The notes under the pieces: generated by a model
Told to the model about the DNA's origin: nothing
Databases searched by the model: none
The model's input: the letters and a program-made list of their open reading frames with translations, nothing else
In this document: positions 1 through 11,554 of the stretch, one piece after another
How the letters are laid out: each line of letters begins with the position of its first letter
Position numbering within the stretch: position 1 is the stretch's first letter
Source: Paralvinella palmiformis
Taxonomy: Eukaryota; Annelida; Polychaeta; Terebellida; Alvinellidae
Assembly (NCBI GenBank): GCA_025642065.1
Contig: JAODUP010000550.1
Span: 179,501-243,500 of the forward strand
Length of the DNA: 64,000 nt
Direction of reading: 5' to 3'
Position numbers and translations under genes: made by a program

Positions 1-1316
1 TTTTCAGATAGACTTATTTTTTTGGCTTTATCTTAAAGTGACGAATCTGCATTCCGGCTGTAAACTTGAAACATTGCCGTAAATGCGATACGATTCGCGC
101 CAACGGATATCTGTAATTCTATCATGTAATTCTGTAATGTCAGAACTTATACAAAACATAGTGCATTATTGGCAAGAAAATATCAGAACGTTTCAAACTC
201 GGGTATCGCGTTCGACTGCAGATCTAAGCGTGCACAATATTTCATCTTTCGTATCACTTCATTACCTTCAGAGATAGCCTGGATCATTTAGCTGACGACG
301 TGTAGAAGTGTGACCGTAAAATAATAAAAAATTCCAAGTAAAATAAATATTATGTGGTTATCGATCAACCAGAAACAGTCGAGTAGCAAAGTTGAAAGAT
401 GTTTCATTCTTGGTCGCATGATGCAGACATTATCCTAGACCGGCTAATCGTTGCGGAAACCGAATTCCCTATTGACCATGTCGCCGATACAAACTCCTTT
501 GATTTCAGGTAAGAGAATCACTCACAAATTGAACGGCGTGTTGGAAACACGTGCGCCCTTCGAATGGATACACGGTACACCAACATAGTACCGACTATAG
601 AGTTGAAACAGAAGCTGGAACGTTCCACCGGCCACGCAGCCTTCGACGACCAGAAACACTTGATTACAGGTTTTCACCGATAATTAACTCGCCAGTGATT
701 ACCAATTGCCGCGATCTTTCAGAACTGTATACCAGCTAATAAACCGGAGTCCTGGATCGGTGCTGACAGAAAACATCTCATCCAGAAGATCAAAACCTCA
801 GGTTCTGAGAGCTATGTTTATTTGGCTAGCTGTGGGGGATTTTTTCCTGGCCGATCCAGGTGTTCTTCCCAGTTGTTCGGTATACCTGGATCTTAATTCT
901 GATGGATGTCAGCGCTCACTTCGCGTGTTCATTCATAGAACCGACCGAAGAGGGGCAATTTATGGCCAAAATTATCGAGAATACAACACGATCATCACCA
1001 CAACACAGCGTCATAAGAATTCGGAATACGCTGTCAGAAGCGACAATAAGCAAACAGCTCGTAGACATAACCCGAAGACGGAATACACTGCAGAGTCCAC
1101 TGCAATTTCGTACGACATCCAATACGAAGTGCTTCGGTTATGTAAAACATCTGCGAACCTGATCACCTCTCAGCGTTATTAAAGTTAATGCCACAATCAA
1201 TTACAATCACTTCGTCGTCAGATGATGTTGTTACAAGTGGCAGGCAGCAGCCAAGTCTAGTTTGGGAGCTGAACACACTGGAACCCCTCTTCTGGTCATT
1301 CACCACGCTGAACACA

Positions 1317-1354
1317 CCACACACACGCACACACACACACACACACACACACGC
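1317..1354. repeat. CA microsatellite
   Basis: A run of CA with a few CG variants. It has no coding context. Confidence 0.9.
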
Positions 1355-2424
1355 ACAGATCACATAAAATATGTTTTGATCGAGTCAAGGACACATTCTG
1401 CCGCGATTCCTTCATCCGGAGCTAGATTTGTTTTATCTCAAATATTTTATGACAAGAACTCTTGACTGGTGTGATAAATGATGAAGACCCAACCAGGGTC
1501 GGTTGTATGTTCTAAAACCAATCCATTTCGTAATATATAATCGAATCGGCTACAGAAAACAGGCGTACAAAATAAAAGACTGATTACATTCCTGAACGGG
1601 ATCAGCTCGTAGAATGAGATCGGATTAAGTCTTCTTTCAGCGTTTACTCAGAACAGATTAAACGTCGTACAAAGCCTGCCATCTAGCGTGTCTAAATTCC
1701 GTTGCATCTCCGTCGTGCTTTTTCTAATTTCATTCTCTACGCGTGAAAATATATATACAGGTCTGCAATTAAACGACACAGTTCCAATTGTGCCAAACTA
1801 TAAATGATCATTCACTGACTGATTAGGTAAAATAAATATCTACCCGAATCGTAAACAATGCCAGGTTACATGGTATCCCATTACATTAATTATAAATGTA
1901 TCTCTTACTGTCAAATATATTACTAAATAATAACCGGAAGGACGCCATTTTGCAAATACTATTCCAATTCATTTTTACGCAGATTAAGTGAGTCTTATTA
2001 ACATGAAGAATTTTAATAAAAATAAGTTAATAAATAAATAAATAAAATCAACAAATAAAAACGCCAAAGAAATAAATTTTTCATTCTCGAAGCTGATTAA
2101 TGAAAATAAAACTCATTTGGGAAAAACAAATGGCATTCTAATTGACAGAATAAGCGAAAACTTGCTACATACAATGTGCAATTTCTGAGATTGTGACTGA
2201 TATGCTCAACTTGTATTATATCTGTAAGCTGTCGGATCACTAACACTCACACCTGTTTGTAGTCCAGGTAACAGTTATTCTAAGTGTAATAAGTTTTTAC
2301 CCAGTTTACTGCTGTAAGACAGGTGAAGGCAAAACGAACTAGCTTATGAAGGATAAACAAACAGCGAATCTGGATATGATGTGTCTGGATACCATTAAAA
2401 CACGGAACATATCTTAGTAAATTA

Positions 2425-2427
<3 letters not shown>

Positions 2428-2469
<42 letters not shown>
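2428..2469. repeat. TA microsatellite
   Basis: About 21 TA units. Confidence 0.95.
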
Positions 2470-2471
<2 letters not shown>

Positions 2472-3837
2472 TCCATAATCCAATATAAATCATTATGACA
2501 TATCTCTCTCACACACTCTCTCCCTCTCTCTTACTACATGTCAATGGGTGCTCACGTGTGCACGCGCGTGCCCGTGAGCACAATCTTCTCCATTACGCTT
2601 TCTTGTTTCCGCTATTCATTTTTGATTCCCTCGCGTTTGTGCCAAACTCTTAATTGTAGTTTGAGCAGTGCCCCAGTAAGCCTGGATTCCAGTAACCACT
2701 CTGCGTCATCCCAAGGTGAAAAGGTGTGGGGCTCTTTTTTTCTAATGGGACAGCTTAAAAACGCCGTCTGGATCTGTTCCGCTATCAGGCACCATCACAT
2801 GTACCACGTCAGATGGATTAATCAGTCTTAATCCGAAGATATCGCTCCGGTTTCCTGTTGTTGTGTCTTTGTCTTCTTTACGACTCGAATGAGTCACGTG
2901 CATGACATGCATTTGGCATCGAGTAAAATAAACGATTTACACCTAAATCGCGAATGACGACGATTCCTCAACGCATGATCCCAATTTTTAGACGCCCCGA
3001 TATCGGGATATTTAAGGGCGCTGCGTCTCAGATTCGTTGCTTTTAATGAGGTTTGCCTCATTAAACCTACAAGACTCGTATTGTGTACACGCCGCCAAAT
3101 AACCATCGATCCATTGATAAATAAATGCTCCCCCAAAACGCCGAATTAAATATTCTCGTATCGATTTCTCCGGATTTCTCTCTCGGCCCATTTGAAATAT
3201 TAGACAATCTTCTCACCGGCCAAGACAACGAATGGCTTTCGGTATCTCGGACGCCGAAGACAGCGCGCCCGCCGATACCTGACCGCTTAAAACAAACATT
3301 ACCCAGAAATGCACGCGGGATACTCCAATAGGTACCGACGTTATCACTCGGAAACTACTTTTCGTGAGTGAATACACGGGAAAACTATTTAGAAAGACAG
3401 GTATCACTTCCCAGGTCAGAACAAAGGTTCGCGATTAGAAAAGAAGAAAAAAAGTGCGGATCTGATGATAAAAAAAAAACCCATGGAACTTTTAGCGCTC
3501 CCCACTTACCCCGAAGAAGGAACAACGGGACTGTTGCCTTTTTGGTAAAGATTGCTCTTTGACTGTACGCTATATTGGTCTTGATGGCAACGATAAGTAA
3601 GGTCGGTAGTGGGGGGAGGGGATGAAGGGGGGGGGATGCCTAGAGCACTTTCACCACTTCTCGCCGGAAATATAAAAAGTCAACTCATATGAAGACATTT
3701 TTCTTAATGGCGGGGAAATATTGAAGTTGTTTTGGCCTTCGTTTGTGATTTGTATGCACTGCACTGGCACAAACTTTGTTATTTGCTTAAATGGTTAAAC
3801 TTGGTATATTCTATGGAACACATACACACACACAGGG

Positions 3838-3838
<1 letters not shown>

Positions 3839-3897
<59 letters not shown>
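3839..3897. repeat. Compound TA/GA microsatellite
   Basis: TA repeats pass directly into GA repeats near 3876. An open frame across it is an artefact of the repeat. Confidence 0.95.
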
Positions 3898-4599
3898 CAT
3901 TCATAGACAAAGAAAGCTGGGCGCCACTTAGGAGTCAGAGTGATGCCAGCCTACAAAGGAGACACATCGAAAAGGCCTGAAGCATTTCTAAGTTATCACG
4001 ATAAAGACGAAGTGAGAGAGAGAGCTGCCACCAACCGAAGCCCGAAGTTCCCATTTTTTTCTTCTTTTCACGCCGATGTGCCTCTCCCCAGCCACAGGAA
4101 ACTGGTACGACACAACTCGAATCGGTCACCGTGGTTACCGACCCAGTAGGTACCTGACCTAGGTCGCCATGGAAACTGGTAATGCTGCGCGGGAACGGGA
4201 TCTCGTACGCGCAGAAAAAACGGTTCAGTGAAAAAAAACCCGCTCAACCGCACAAAACGGCGCCAATTCTTAGCGCTCGCTGGTTGACAGGCGCCAAAAA
4301 AGCCCCCAAAAACTAAAATTAAAAAAATCGGGCCGAACTGAGATTGCTAAAAAGATTTGCCTCGTTATGGAAATCGGCGAATTGTGATTCGCCAATCAGG
4401 CACGACGTCATTACGGCTCAGCCTCGTTCATTTGCTCGCAGATGTCGGAGTTTCTTCCGAACAAACAAATTATAGATAACTAGAATGGGGTTTGAGACCG
4501 AGAGAGAGTGAGTGAAAGATAGGGAGTGAGAGAAAGAAAGAAAAAAAATACCCAGGTGCCGTCTAAATCTCGGTGTCTGCTTGTAATTTCCAGAGTGGA

Positions 4600-5040
4600 A
4601 AATCTCCGAGGAGGAGGAGGAGGCGGCCATCACCACCACCATCATCATCCCAGACGATGTCAGCTGAACTCGAAATGGGGGCCCCGCCAGATAAAGACAA
4701 TCTTCAGCCGGAGTGCGTTGCCGCCAAAACAACACTTGAGGCGGCTCTAACCGAGACATCGGCGTACACGTGTTGTCCCGGATTGGCGATAATATTCCGG
4801 AGCCGGTTGCGTGTTCCTGACGTGCGATAACGCCCCGGACAGGTGTACGTACGGAGCCGGGCAGGAAACGGAATTACAAATAATCGGCGAGCGAACGCGG
4901 CCCGGTAACTAACTGGCCGGCTATCTGGAAATCTGCCGGTCAGAGGTCAGCGCCACGCGACGGACGGACGACGATACGCGCGGGGCCCGGATTCGTTCCG
5001 GAAATCCGGTACCGTCCATCAGTTGTCATAAGGATGGAGG
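4600..5040. promoter_or_regulatory. CpG-rich island without a recognised gene
   Basis: After a GGA/CCA triplet run (4607-4650) the sequence is dense in CpG, with clusters such as GACGGACGGACGACGATACG (4958 onward). It looks like a promoter or first-exon region of a gene I cannot identify on either strand. No protein family was recognised in any frame. Confidence 0.35.
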
Positions 5041-5866
5041 CTGTAAGATAAAGCTGGAACCATTTATAAGATGTAATCGCTGTTATAGGTTTTCCTGCTC
5101 GGTTGATACGGAGATAAATTTACAACGGATTTATAAGTGGGTGATGATCTCCGAAGGGTGGAGTCTTCTTGTCAGTTTTTATCAATTTGTCATACGTTCC
5201 GAAATAACAATAAACAATGTGTTTTCTTTTAAATCGGGACACGTCTGGAGACTTACTAAATCGAAGCGGCATTCTCCAGATTCGCGAAGGTTTTCCGACA
5301 GTTTTCAATTTATGCTTCACTTTTTGCAGCCATTCAACGGTAAAACGAGTTTTCTGTAGGGACATTGTTTTCGAAACAGTTTTTCTCCCTTCTTTCTTTC
5401 TCTCGATCATTTCTGACCTCGTTTCGTATCTATCACACACCGTATGACGTATTTTGGCCATTAATGTTTTCGGTAGTCTATCAGAAGTATTAAATTAAGT
5501 GTAGATACGCCATCAATACACATGTTTAACATACCAGAGCGCCGAGGTGACAGATTCATCCCCCCCACATCCGATATCTTGGCTCGTTTCTTTCATAAAA
5601 TAACACAATCCGATATCTGCGATACGACGTCGAGTAGATAGCAGTACCCAGCCGCGGAGACAGTACCCATATTGGGCATCCCGAAGCGCTGGGTACAGGA
5701 TCCCCCGGTGTTTGGGAATTTGCGTACATATAATTCATCGGGTGACCTGTGCTCTCGATACACGATGGCTAAAAGGAATGTTCTCACAAGGCTTAGATGT
5801 GTCTAGGAGCTGATATTTATTTACTGGTAACATCTCTCCTTCGGGATCCCTCTTTTGCAGACGTTT

Positions 5867-5868
5867 CA

Positions 5869-5914
<46 letters not shown>
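5867..5914. repeat. Compound CA/GA microsatellite
   Basis: CA repeats run into GA repeats at 5886. Confidence 0.95.
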
Positions 5915-5916
<2 letters not shown>

Positions 5917-6714
5917 AGTGATATCCTTCTACTGCGGCTTAGTAACTCTGTGATCAACTATTTTAATCATTTACAACCATCAACACAACAAAAACACCAA
6001 CACAATAATAGTTACCGCTTTTATCAGAATATTTTCCGCATACACCACCACACACCACCACACACCACCCCTTTCCCCACATCAATGACTAGCGGTTCGC
6101 ATTAACCATGATATTATATATTTAAATTATATGGTACCCACGCCAGGCTCCTGGGTGGCTTCAGTGAGCGGTTCGAGTTATTACGAATTATGCGGTTATG
6201 GCAAATTCGCGCTAAGCGATGAATACGAATAAAGGACGGGACCTTGTGTGTTTATATGGTAAGCATCGGATAGCGAGCGATAGCGGTTCGTCATGACCAA
6301 ATGACAGACTGAAGGAGTGTTCGTCTGGCCGTTCGTTTCTGTTCTGTTATTCGGCGAACATCGCCGACCTCTATTCAAGAGAGGACTCCAGAACAAATCT
6401 CGAATGTCTTCTCGGGGACCGGACGCGCAATCCGTTGATAAATATTTAGACTTGGATCACTTCATCCGGAGTTTAAACGCCGTGTTTAATGACGTGTTTT
6501 ACTTAAACATTCTTCGCTAATGTAAGCCGCCGAAACTTGAGTGGCCAATTTCGGGCCCACGTCGGCGACGCGTCGGTTCCGGGGGACCCTTCCGGCGAAA
6601 CGAGGACAGCTAGACACCCGACGAACACGCGTCGTCTGCTCCAGATAATACTCCACATGAAAAATGCCAAATTTAGTTCTTACGCGGTATTACGTACGTC
6701 AATGCAGATATTTT

Positions 6715-6765
6715 CACACACGCACGCACGCACACACCAGAGAGAGAGAAAGAGAGAGAGAGAGC
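6715..6765. repeat. Compound CA/CG and GA microsatellite
   Basis: CACG-type repeats are followed by GA repeats with one AA break. Confidence 0.9.
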
Positions 6766-8225
6766 TTATTACATACTTCCTGTTGTGACACATACAAGTG
6801 GGACAAATATTTTTTCCTTCATATTTCGCAGGATATCAAGCTTTAGCCTACTAACACTAAAACGATTTAAGCTTCGCCAGCAAGGTCACCAGCACCACTT
6901 TAATAGTAGCATTCACTAATATACAATACTGAAGGTCGTGCATCGGAAGTATATATAGAGCTTTAGTCACATACATGTGTGCGTGTGTGTGCGCGCGCGC
7001 GTGTGCATCGGAACACGAATCCAAGCGAATAATAAAAGCCCAAACGGAATGCATTATCACGTGTGTAAGTTGTAATTCTGAAACGAACGAATTTAACATG
7101 TAATCATGAATGGGGCCGAGCCTACTCTTAATCGTAATTAAACCGTTACCACTCGAGTATTGCTTCTGTTTCTCAGTAAAAACCTCCGAAATAAAACGAT
7201 TATCACTTTAAAGCGCGCAGCCCGAGGGAGGTTTAAAACGTCCAATTTGATAGTGAAATTACGATATAATTCGTGCATGTTTTAGATAAAGACCAAATGA
7301 AATATGAAAGAGTTCTACTTGTAGCCACTAAACAATAAGACAAAAATCACAACTGGATTTATTAATATACAACCGGAAGAGATTGTTAAAGTGTCATTAC
7401 GGATAACCGCAATTATGCGAATGAGAGGCTATTAAAATACTATACACACGCGCGCGCGCGGGCCCGCGTTCGCACACAGCTTTTGAGACCTGTTAACCGT
7501 ACAACTGGCTCAGTGGATACTTTACGGATATAATGATAGAGCCCACCACGCGCGCGCACGCACGCAGAGAGGGAGAGAGATATTATTTGTGTGTGTGTGT
7601 GTGTGTCATTCTTTAAGCCTCGAATATTGTTTATGCATGCATACAAACACACATTCTCACTCACTCACTAACTCACTCGACACGCGAACGCATCGTTTCA
7701 CCGTTGCGTCAAGAGCGCTACTTCGTTCTGTGGCACAAACAACAAAAATACTAAAAACTGCCATTATCCAAAAATAATATAATTGCCGCATATCAAGGAA
7801 AATGTGAACTAACTCGACACTGCGGCGGGTGTTGATAATTACACTGAACGGCTGGCTAAAAAGCTTCTCAATGATTGTGAACAATCAGGACTTTTTACGG
7901 GGGTAATTTTACTACGAACTATTTCCTGTTTTGTATACAGCGTCATCCTGACGGAGACACGAAACCATTCGACGTGGCCCGAGTATCACACTTCGGCGCG
8001 GACTTTACGATGTTTGGTCACCCATTAAAGTATTATATTTCAGGTATTCCGACGAAGTGGACAGGGCACTATTTGGAAGAGCGCAATCAATAAAGTGTCC
8101 CGTGAACGCGGGGGACTGCGGCTTGGGGAGACTGCTCTGGTTAACGCGTTGGGGGGGGGGATTGGGGGGTGAGGTAGTTTGTTCAACGTTTGTTATTAAT
8201 TCAGTTACAAACATCTACCACACCG

Positions 8226-8422
8226 GGGCGCCTCTTTTGGTCTAACTCAACTGGTAGCGCGTTGGATCACAGATCACTACCACCTGAGTTCGAATCTCGG
8301 CGTGGGCATATCTGAAGGGTGTTTCATCTTTGCCGTCGCCCCATTACCTTCGGAGGTCGCTCGGCCCATTTAGCCTACCCTGTGCACGAAAGTGATCGTA
8401 TAAAATCAATCATCATCATCAT
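8226..8422 (+). repeat. tRNA-derived SINE, CpG-rich copy
   Basis: The element has a tRNA-like head with box B-like GAGTTCGAATCTC, a body with GGAGGTCGCTCGGCCCATTT and a CATCATCAT tail. The same family is found at 37969, 49414, 55646 and 28684. This copy keeps CpG where the right-hand copies often have TG or CA. Confidence 0.85.
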
Positions 8423-9239
8423 GCCCCACACTGGTTGGATGCATTGCATCGGGCACCGCACCATCTTATGCACGGTCTAGGTCAGGCCCACCCCTCACGT
8501 ACGACGAACCATGGTGACCACCCCCCTCCCATCCATCACTACTACATCTAATGAGTCAGGTTAATCTGAATTAGCCACCGCTTGAGTTAGACGGTTGGTT
8601 GAGGTATCGACTCATCCATTGTTAGGTTATTATAAGCTTAACAACGCATCACTCACTCTACGGCTTCGTCTCTATTTACTTTCAACCGAAACTCCGTCTA
8701 ATAATACGATGGATGTTTTAAGTGTCCTGCAGAATTAGGACAACAACATTCGTTGGCTCTCATCACATGCTGCATTAAGTAATTTCATTCTATCCGCTGT
8801 CAATAGTGAACGTATACCGTGTTTTTACGGGTTACAGTCAAACCATGCTTTGGCGACCAGAGGCTGTATTGTTGTTAATAATATTTAAATCTACATTTAA
8901 ATAGCGCCCTATTCAGCTAGATAGCGTTTAAAAGGCGCTTTCCGGTATTGTTATCCCCGACTCAGACCTGTTTCAATCCAGGACGCATCTCAACTCCCAA
9001 ATGGAGCATACAACGCATGCTGTCATTATAGACCCAATGCGTTACTCGGACACATAGCCATCACGACCCTTCGGTTACGAGTCCTACGCTATATAACTAA
9101 CTGCGCCATCACGGCTCGTTATAGTAGGAACTATAGTAAGTGTGTTAGTGGGTGAGTGAATGACTGCACCAGTGATTTCTCGGTTCAGCACCTGCTTCAC
9201 TGGTACCTATAACCGAGAGGTCTACCCTCTAAAGGAAAC

Positions 9240-9385
9240 GGTTGCTGTTTTATGGCCATTTTTAGGTGTACTAGGTAGGATAAAGGAGAAGAGCGAAAAA
9301 AGAAGGATGAAACACCCACCAGACATAACCCAGCCAGTGCTAGAGGTCTTGTGGCAAACCGCGCTATCGTTTAGCCCATGAATGC
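9240..9385 (-). repeat. Degenerate tRNA-derived SINE
   Basis: An inverted copy with the GCTGTTTTATGGCCATTTTT tail-side sequence and a tRNA-like head (GGCAAACCGCGCTATCG). It is much diverged. Confidence 0.5.
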
Positions 9386-9531
9386 ACTCTTAGTCCCTAA
9401 GGGAATGAGACGATTAGGCCTTCTATTGGCGGATGAAATATCCGACGGAAGCGGACACCGGCACACAACTAACTACACTATGATTGGTATAAACGGCGGA
9501 AAGAGTTTAGTTGTTTACCTTCTACGCTGAA

Positions 9532-9652
9532 CCACACCTGGGCCCTATGGCCGGGGGTGGTGGATGGGGGGATGCACAAGTATTAGTAGGATTCGAACCC
9601 AAAACCTGGAGGTTAGCAGCGCAATGCTCTAATCAATGTGCTATCGGAAGTC
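9532..9652 (-). repeat. Second SINE family, tRNA-like head, inverted copy
   Basis: It shares GGGCCCTATGGCC and GATTCGAACCCAAAACCTGG with the copy at 12968-13107. The tRNA box B-like part is read on the minus strand. Confidence 0.55.
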
Positions 9653-10041
9653 CTTGTTTATTGAAGATAAAAATCAGGACTCTTTAAATGTAGATCTAAT
9701 GGAGGGATATTTAGCGTAAAGAATCGCAAACATTTGAATTTCACGGTAACGACCGTTTCCGGTACCGCGTCGGTACTATCACGGTACCGATTTTCGTTTC
9801 CCGTGATTATTATATTGAGTACGACTATATAAAATATACAATTTTGGTTATATAAATTATGTTTCATACATTATATTCTGGTATCGACTGGGAGGATTAG
9901 AACCTAGGATCAGTCACCAGGAAAGACATCCAGATAAATAGACGTCCAGTTAGCTAATTTGTACCGTCATGGTGAAGTTAAGTGATCCACGATTATGTAA
10001 TTGTGACAGACAAAAATGTGTATTCGGTATACCATACAAAA

Positions 10042-10221
10042 ATGTTCCTGTTTTACGGCCACTTTTCTGCACAGGGTAGGCTAAATGGGCCGAACGACTC
10101 CAAGGTAAGGAGGCGAAGTGAAAGATGAAATACCCTTCTGACATAGCCCGGCCGGGGTTTGAACGCAGGTGCTATAGATCTTTGGCTAACCGCGCTACCG
10201 GTTAGGCTACGGAAGCGCCCC
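10042..10221 (-). repeat. tRNA-derived SINE, inverted
   Basis: Read on the minus strand it has a tRNA-like head (GGTAGCGCGGTTAGCC-like), a GGTTTGAACG box B on the plus strand and the shared CATTTAGCC body. Confidence 0.7.
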
Positions 10222-10768
10222 CGGGTCTACCATACAGTTAATTATGTAACAAATACAGTTGAAGTTAAATTATCTTTATTCAAATCTATGGCGCTAAAAA
10301 TCGGTTCCTATGACTTGTTTTCGCGGAATCTAAAACCAATTTCCGATGGGTTTCCATAACCACGGTGAACGGGACTGAGAAAGTGTTTCAGATGAAATGT
10401 GAAATCCACAGCCCTGAAATGGTCATCGTGTTTGGGTTCCACTGTAGTTGATTACCGATCTATAGAGTAAATCAGCAAAGAGAGAACCACGCTTACTGGT
10501 TCCACGCCACTTTTATTCCAGGTCGTTTGAAGCAGAAATCCTGTAAAAAGCCTATCCCGTTTCACCACAACAGCTGCTTGATTCGGGACTCCTTTTGGCG
10601 GTTGATCCCGAAAGCGAAAAGAGAACGAACCAAACCGCTGCACAAGCCATTAATCAAAGTCGTGATTGATGGCTAAAACCTCAGGTCGGTCGCTTCCTTT
10701 GGTAAACCTCTAACCTGACCAACTGTTAGAGATCAGTAGAGCTGATGACAGTAAGAGTGGTCTTAGGA

Positions 10769-10770
10769 CA

Positions 10771-10804
<34 letters not shown>

Positions 10805-10806
10805 TA
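10769..10806. repeat. Compound CA/GA microsatellite
   Basis: CA units followed by GA units, the same arrangement as at 5867. Confidence 0.9.
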
Positions 10807-11051
10807 GATTACACATGACAGAATATGGTGGATTCATTGTGTTCCAGATTCATTCCACCGATAACCTTCCAGACGATATAATTAAGATTTTGTTATTCGC
10901 TAAGTCTATCCGAGTGCCTTTTCACACGCTGCCAGAACATAAGGGCCGTATTGTTCTTCAAAGCTGTGTACCCAACGCACATGTACTGGCATCTAAAACA
11001 GATACCTTCAAGTTCTGTTTGATACACATTACGATAATTATCAACAGATGA

Positions 11052-11097
11052 CACACACGCGCGCGCGCGCGCGCTCGCCCGCCCGCACGCACACACA
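11052..11097. repeat. CA/CG microsatellite
   Basis: ACACACGCGCGCGCGCGC type repeats, an alternating purine-pyrimidine tract with Z-DNA potential. Confidence 0.85.
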
Positions 11098-11554
11098 ACA
11101 AAAATCACGATCCGTTTGGTACCTTTGGTGTCAACATTTAAACTGTTCTAAGTTAAATTGAAAGTGTCATAAAATCCTTGCACACTGTATGACTGTTTGA
11201 CACCAGGACACTGATAGTACCGCTAATTATGTCTCTGGGTGTATGATACTGTGTGTATGTGTGTGTGTGTGTGTGAGAGGGGGGGATTATTCGTGACAGT
11301 GTGTTTGCGTGTGTGTGTGTATGTGTGAAAAAGGTAATAGAAGTGGGTGCAAATAAGCATGCAAATTAATGAGTATGTGAGTGAGTAGGTGAGTGATTGG
11401 GTGAGGCTTTTAGACTTCCCACAATATACTACTAAAGATAGACTGAATTTGTGAGAAAGCCAAACCAAGACAAACCAAGCCAACATTGTTACCCATACCT
11501 AAAAGAACGTACCAGATCATCACTACCAATCAAGAGGACAAATTTGTACCCTAC

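Larger units (their letters stand above)
1..4599. other. Gene-poor left flank
   Basis: Open frames are short, overlap on both strands and show no family pattern. Microsatellites are the only features I can support. No plexin exon was recognised on the minus strand. Confidence 0.45.
5041..8225. other. Non-coding stretch, probable intergenic or plexin intron
   Basis: It holds several CA, CG and GA microsatellites and no recognisable exon. If plexin continues to the left, this is intron; otherwise it is intergenic. Confidence 0.4.
8423..11554. other. Probable plexin intron 2 sequence with SINE relics
   Basis: It lies directly downstream (minus strand) of plexin exon 2. It contains three SINE-like relics and microsatellites, including GT runs at 11251-11320. 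No further sema exon was found. Confidence 0.45.

Noticed and set aside
706..1182. 158-codon open frame on the plus strand
   Set aside because: It overlaps other open frames, has no family pattern or good start context, and its composition looks random.
4418..4759. 113-codon minus-strand frame and the overlapping plus-strand frame with a run of eight histidines
   Set aside because: Both arise from the GGA/CCA triplet repeat and GA-rich sequence; no domain was recognised.
5120..5461. 113-codon minus-strand frame rich in Lys and Arg
   Set aside because: No similarity pattern, no splice context, and frames on the other strand are equally long.
8226..8310. Functional tRNA gene
   Set aside because: The box B-like sequence belongs to a SINE head: the cloverleaf is poor and the same body and tail recur at other loci.
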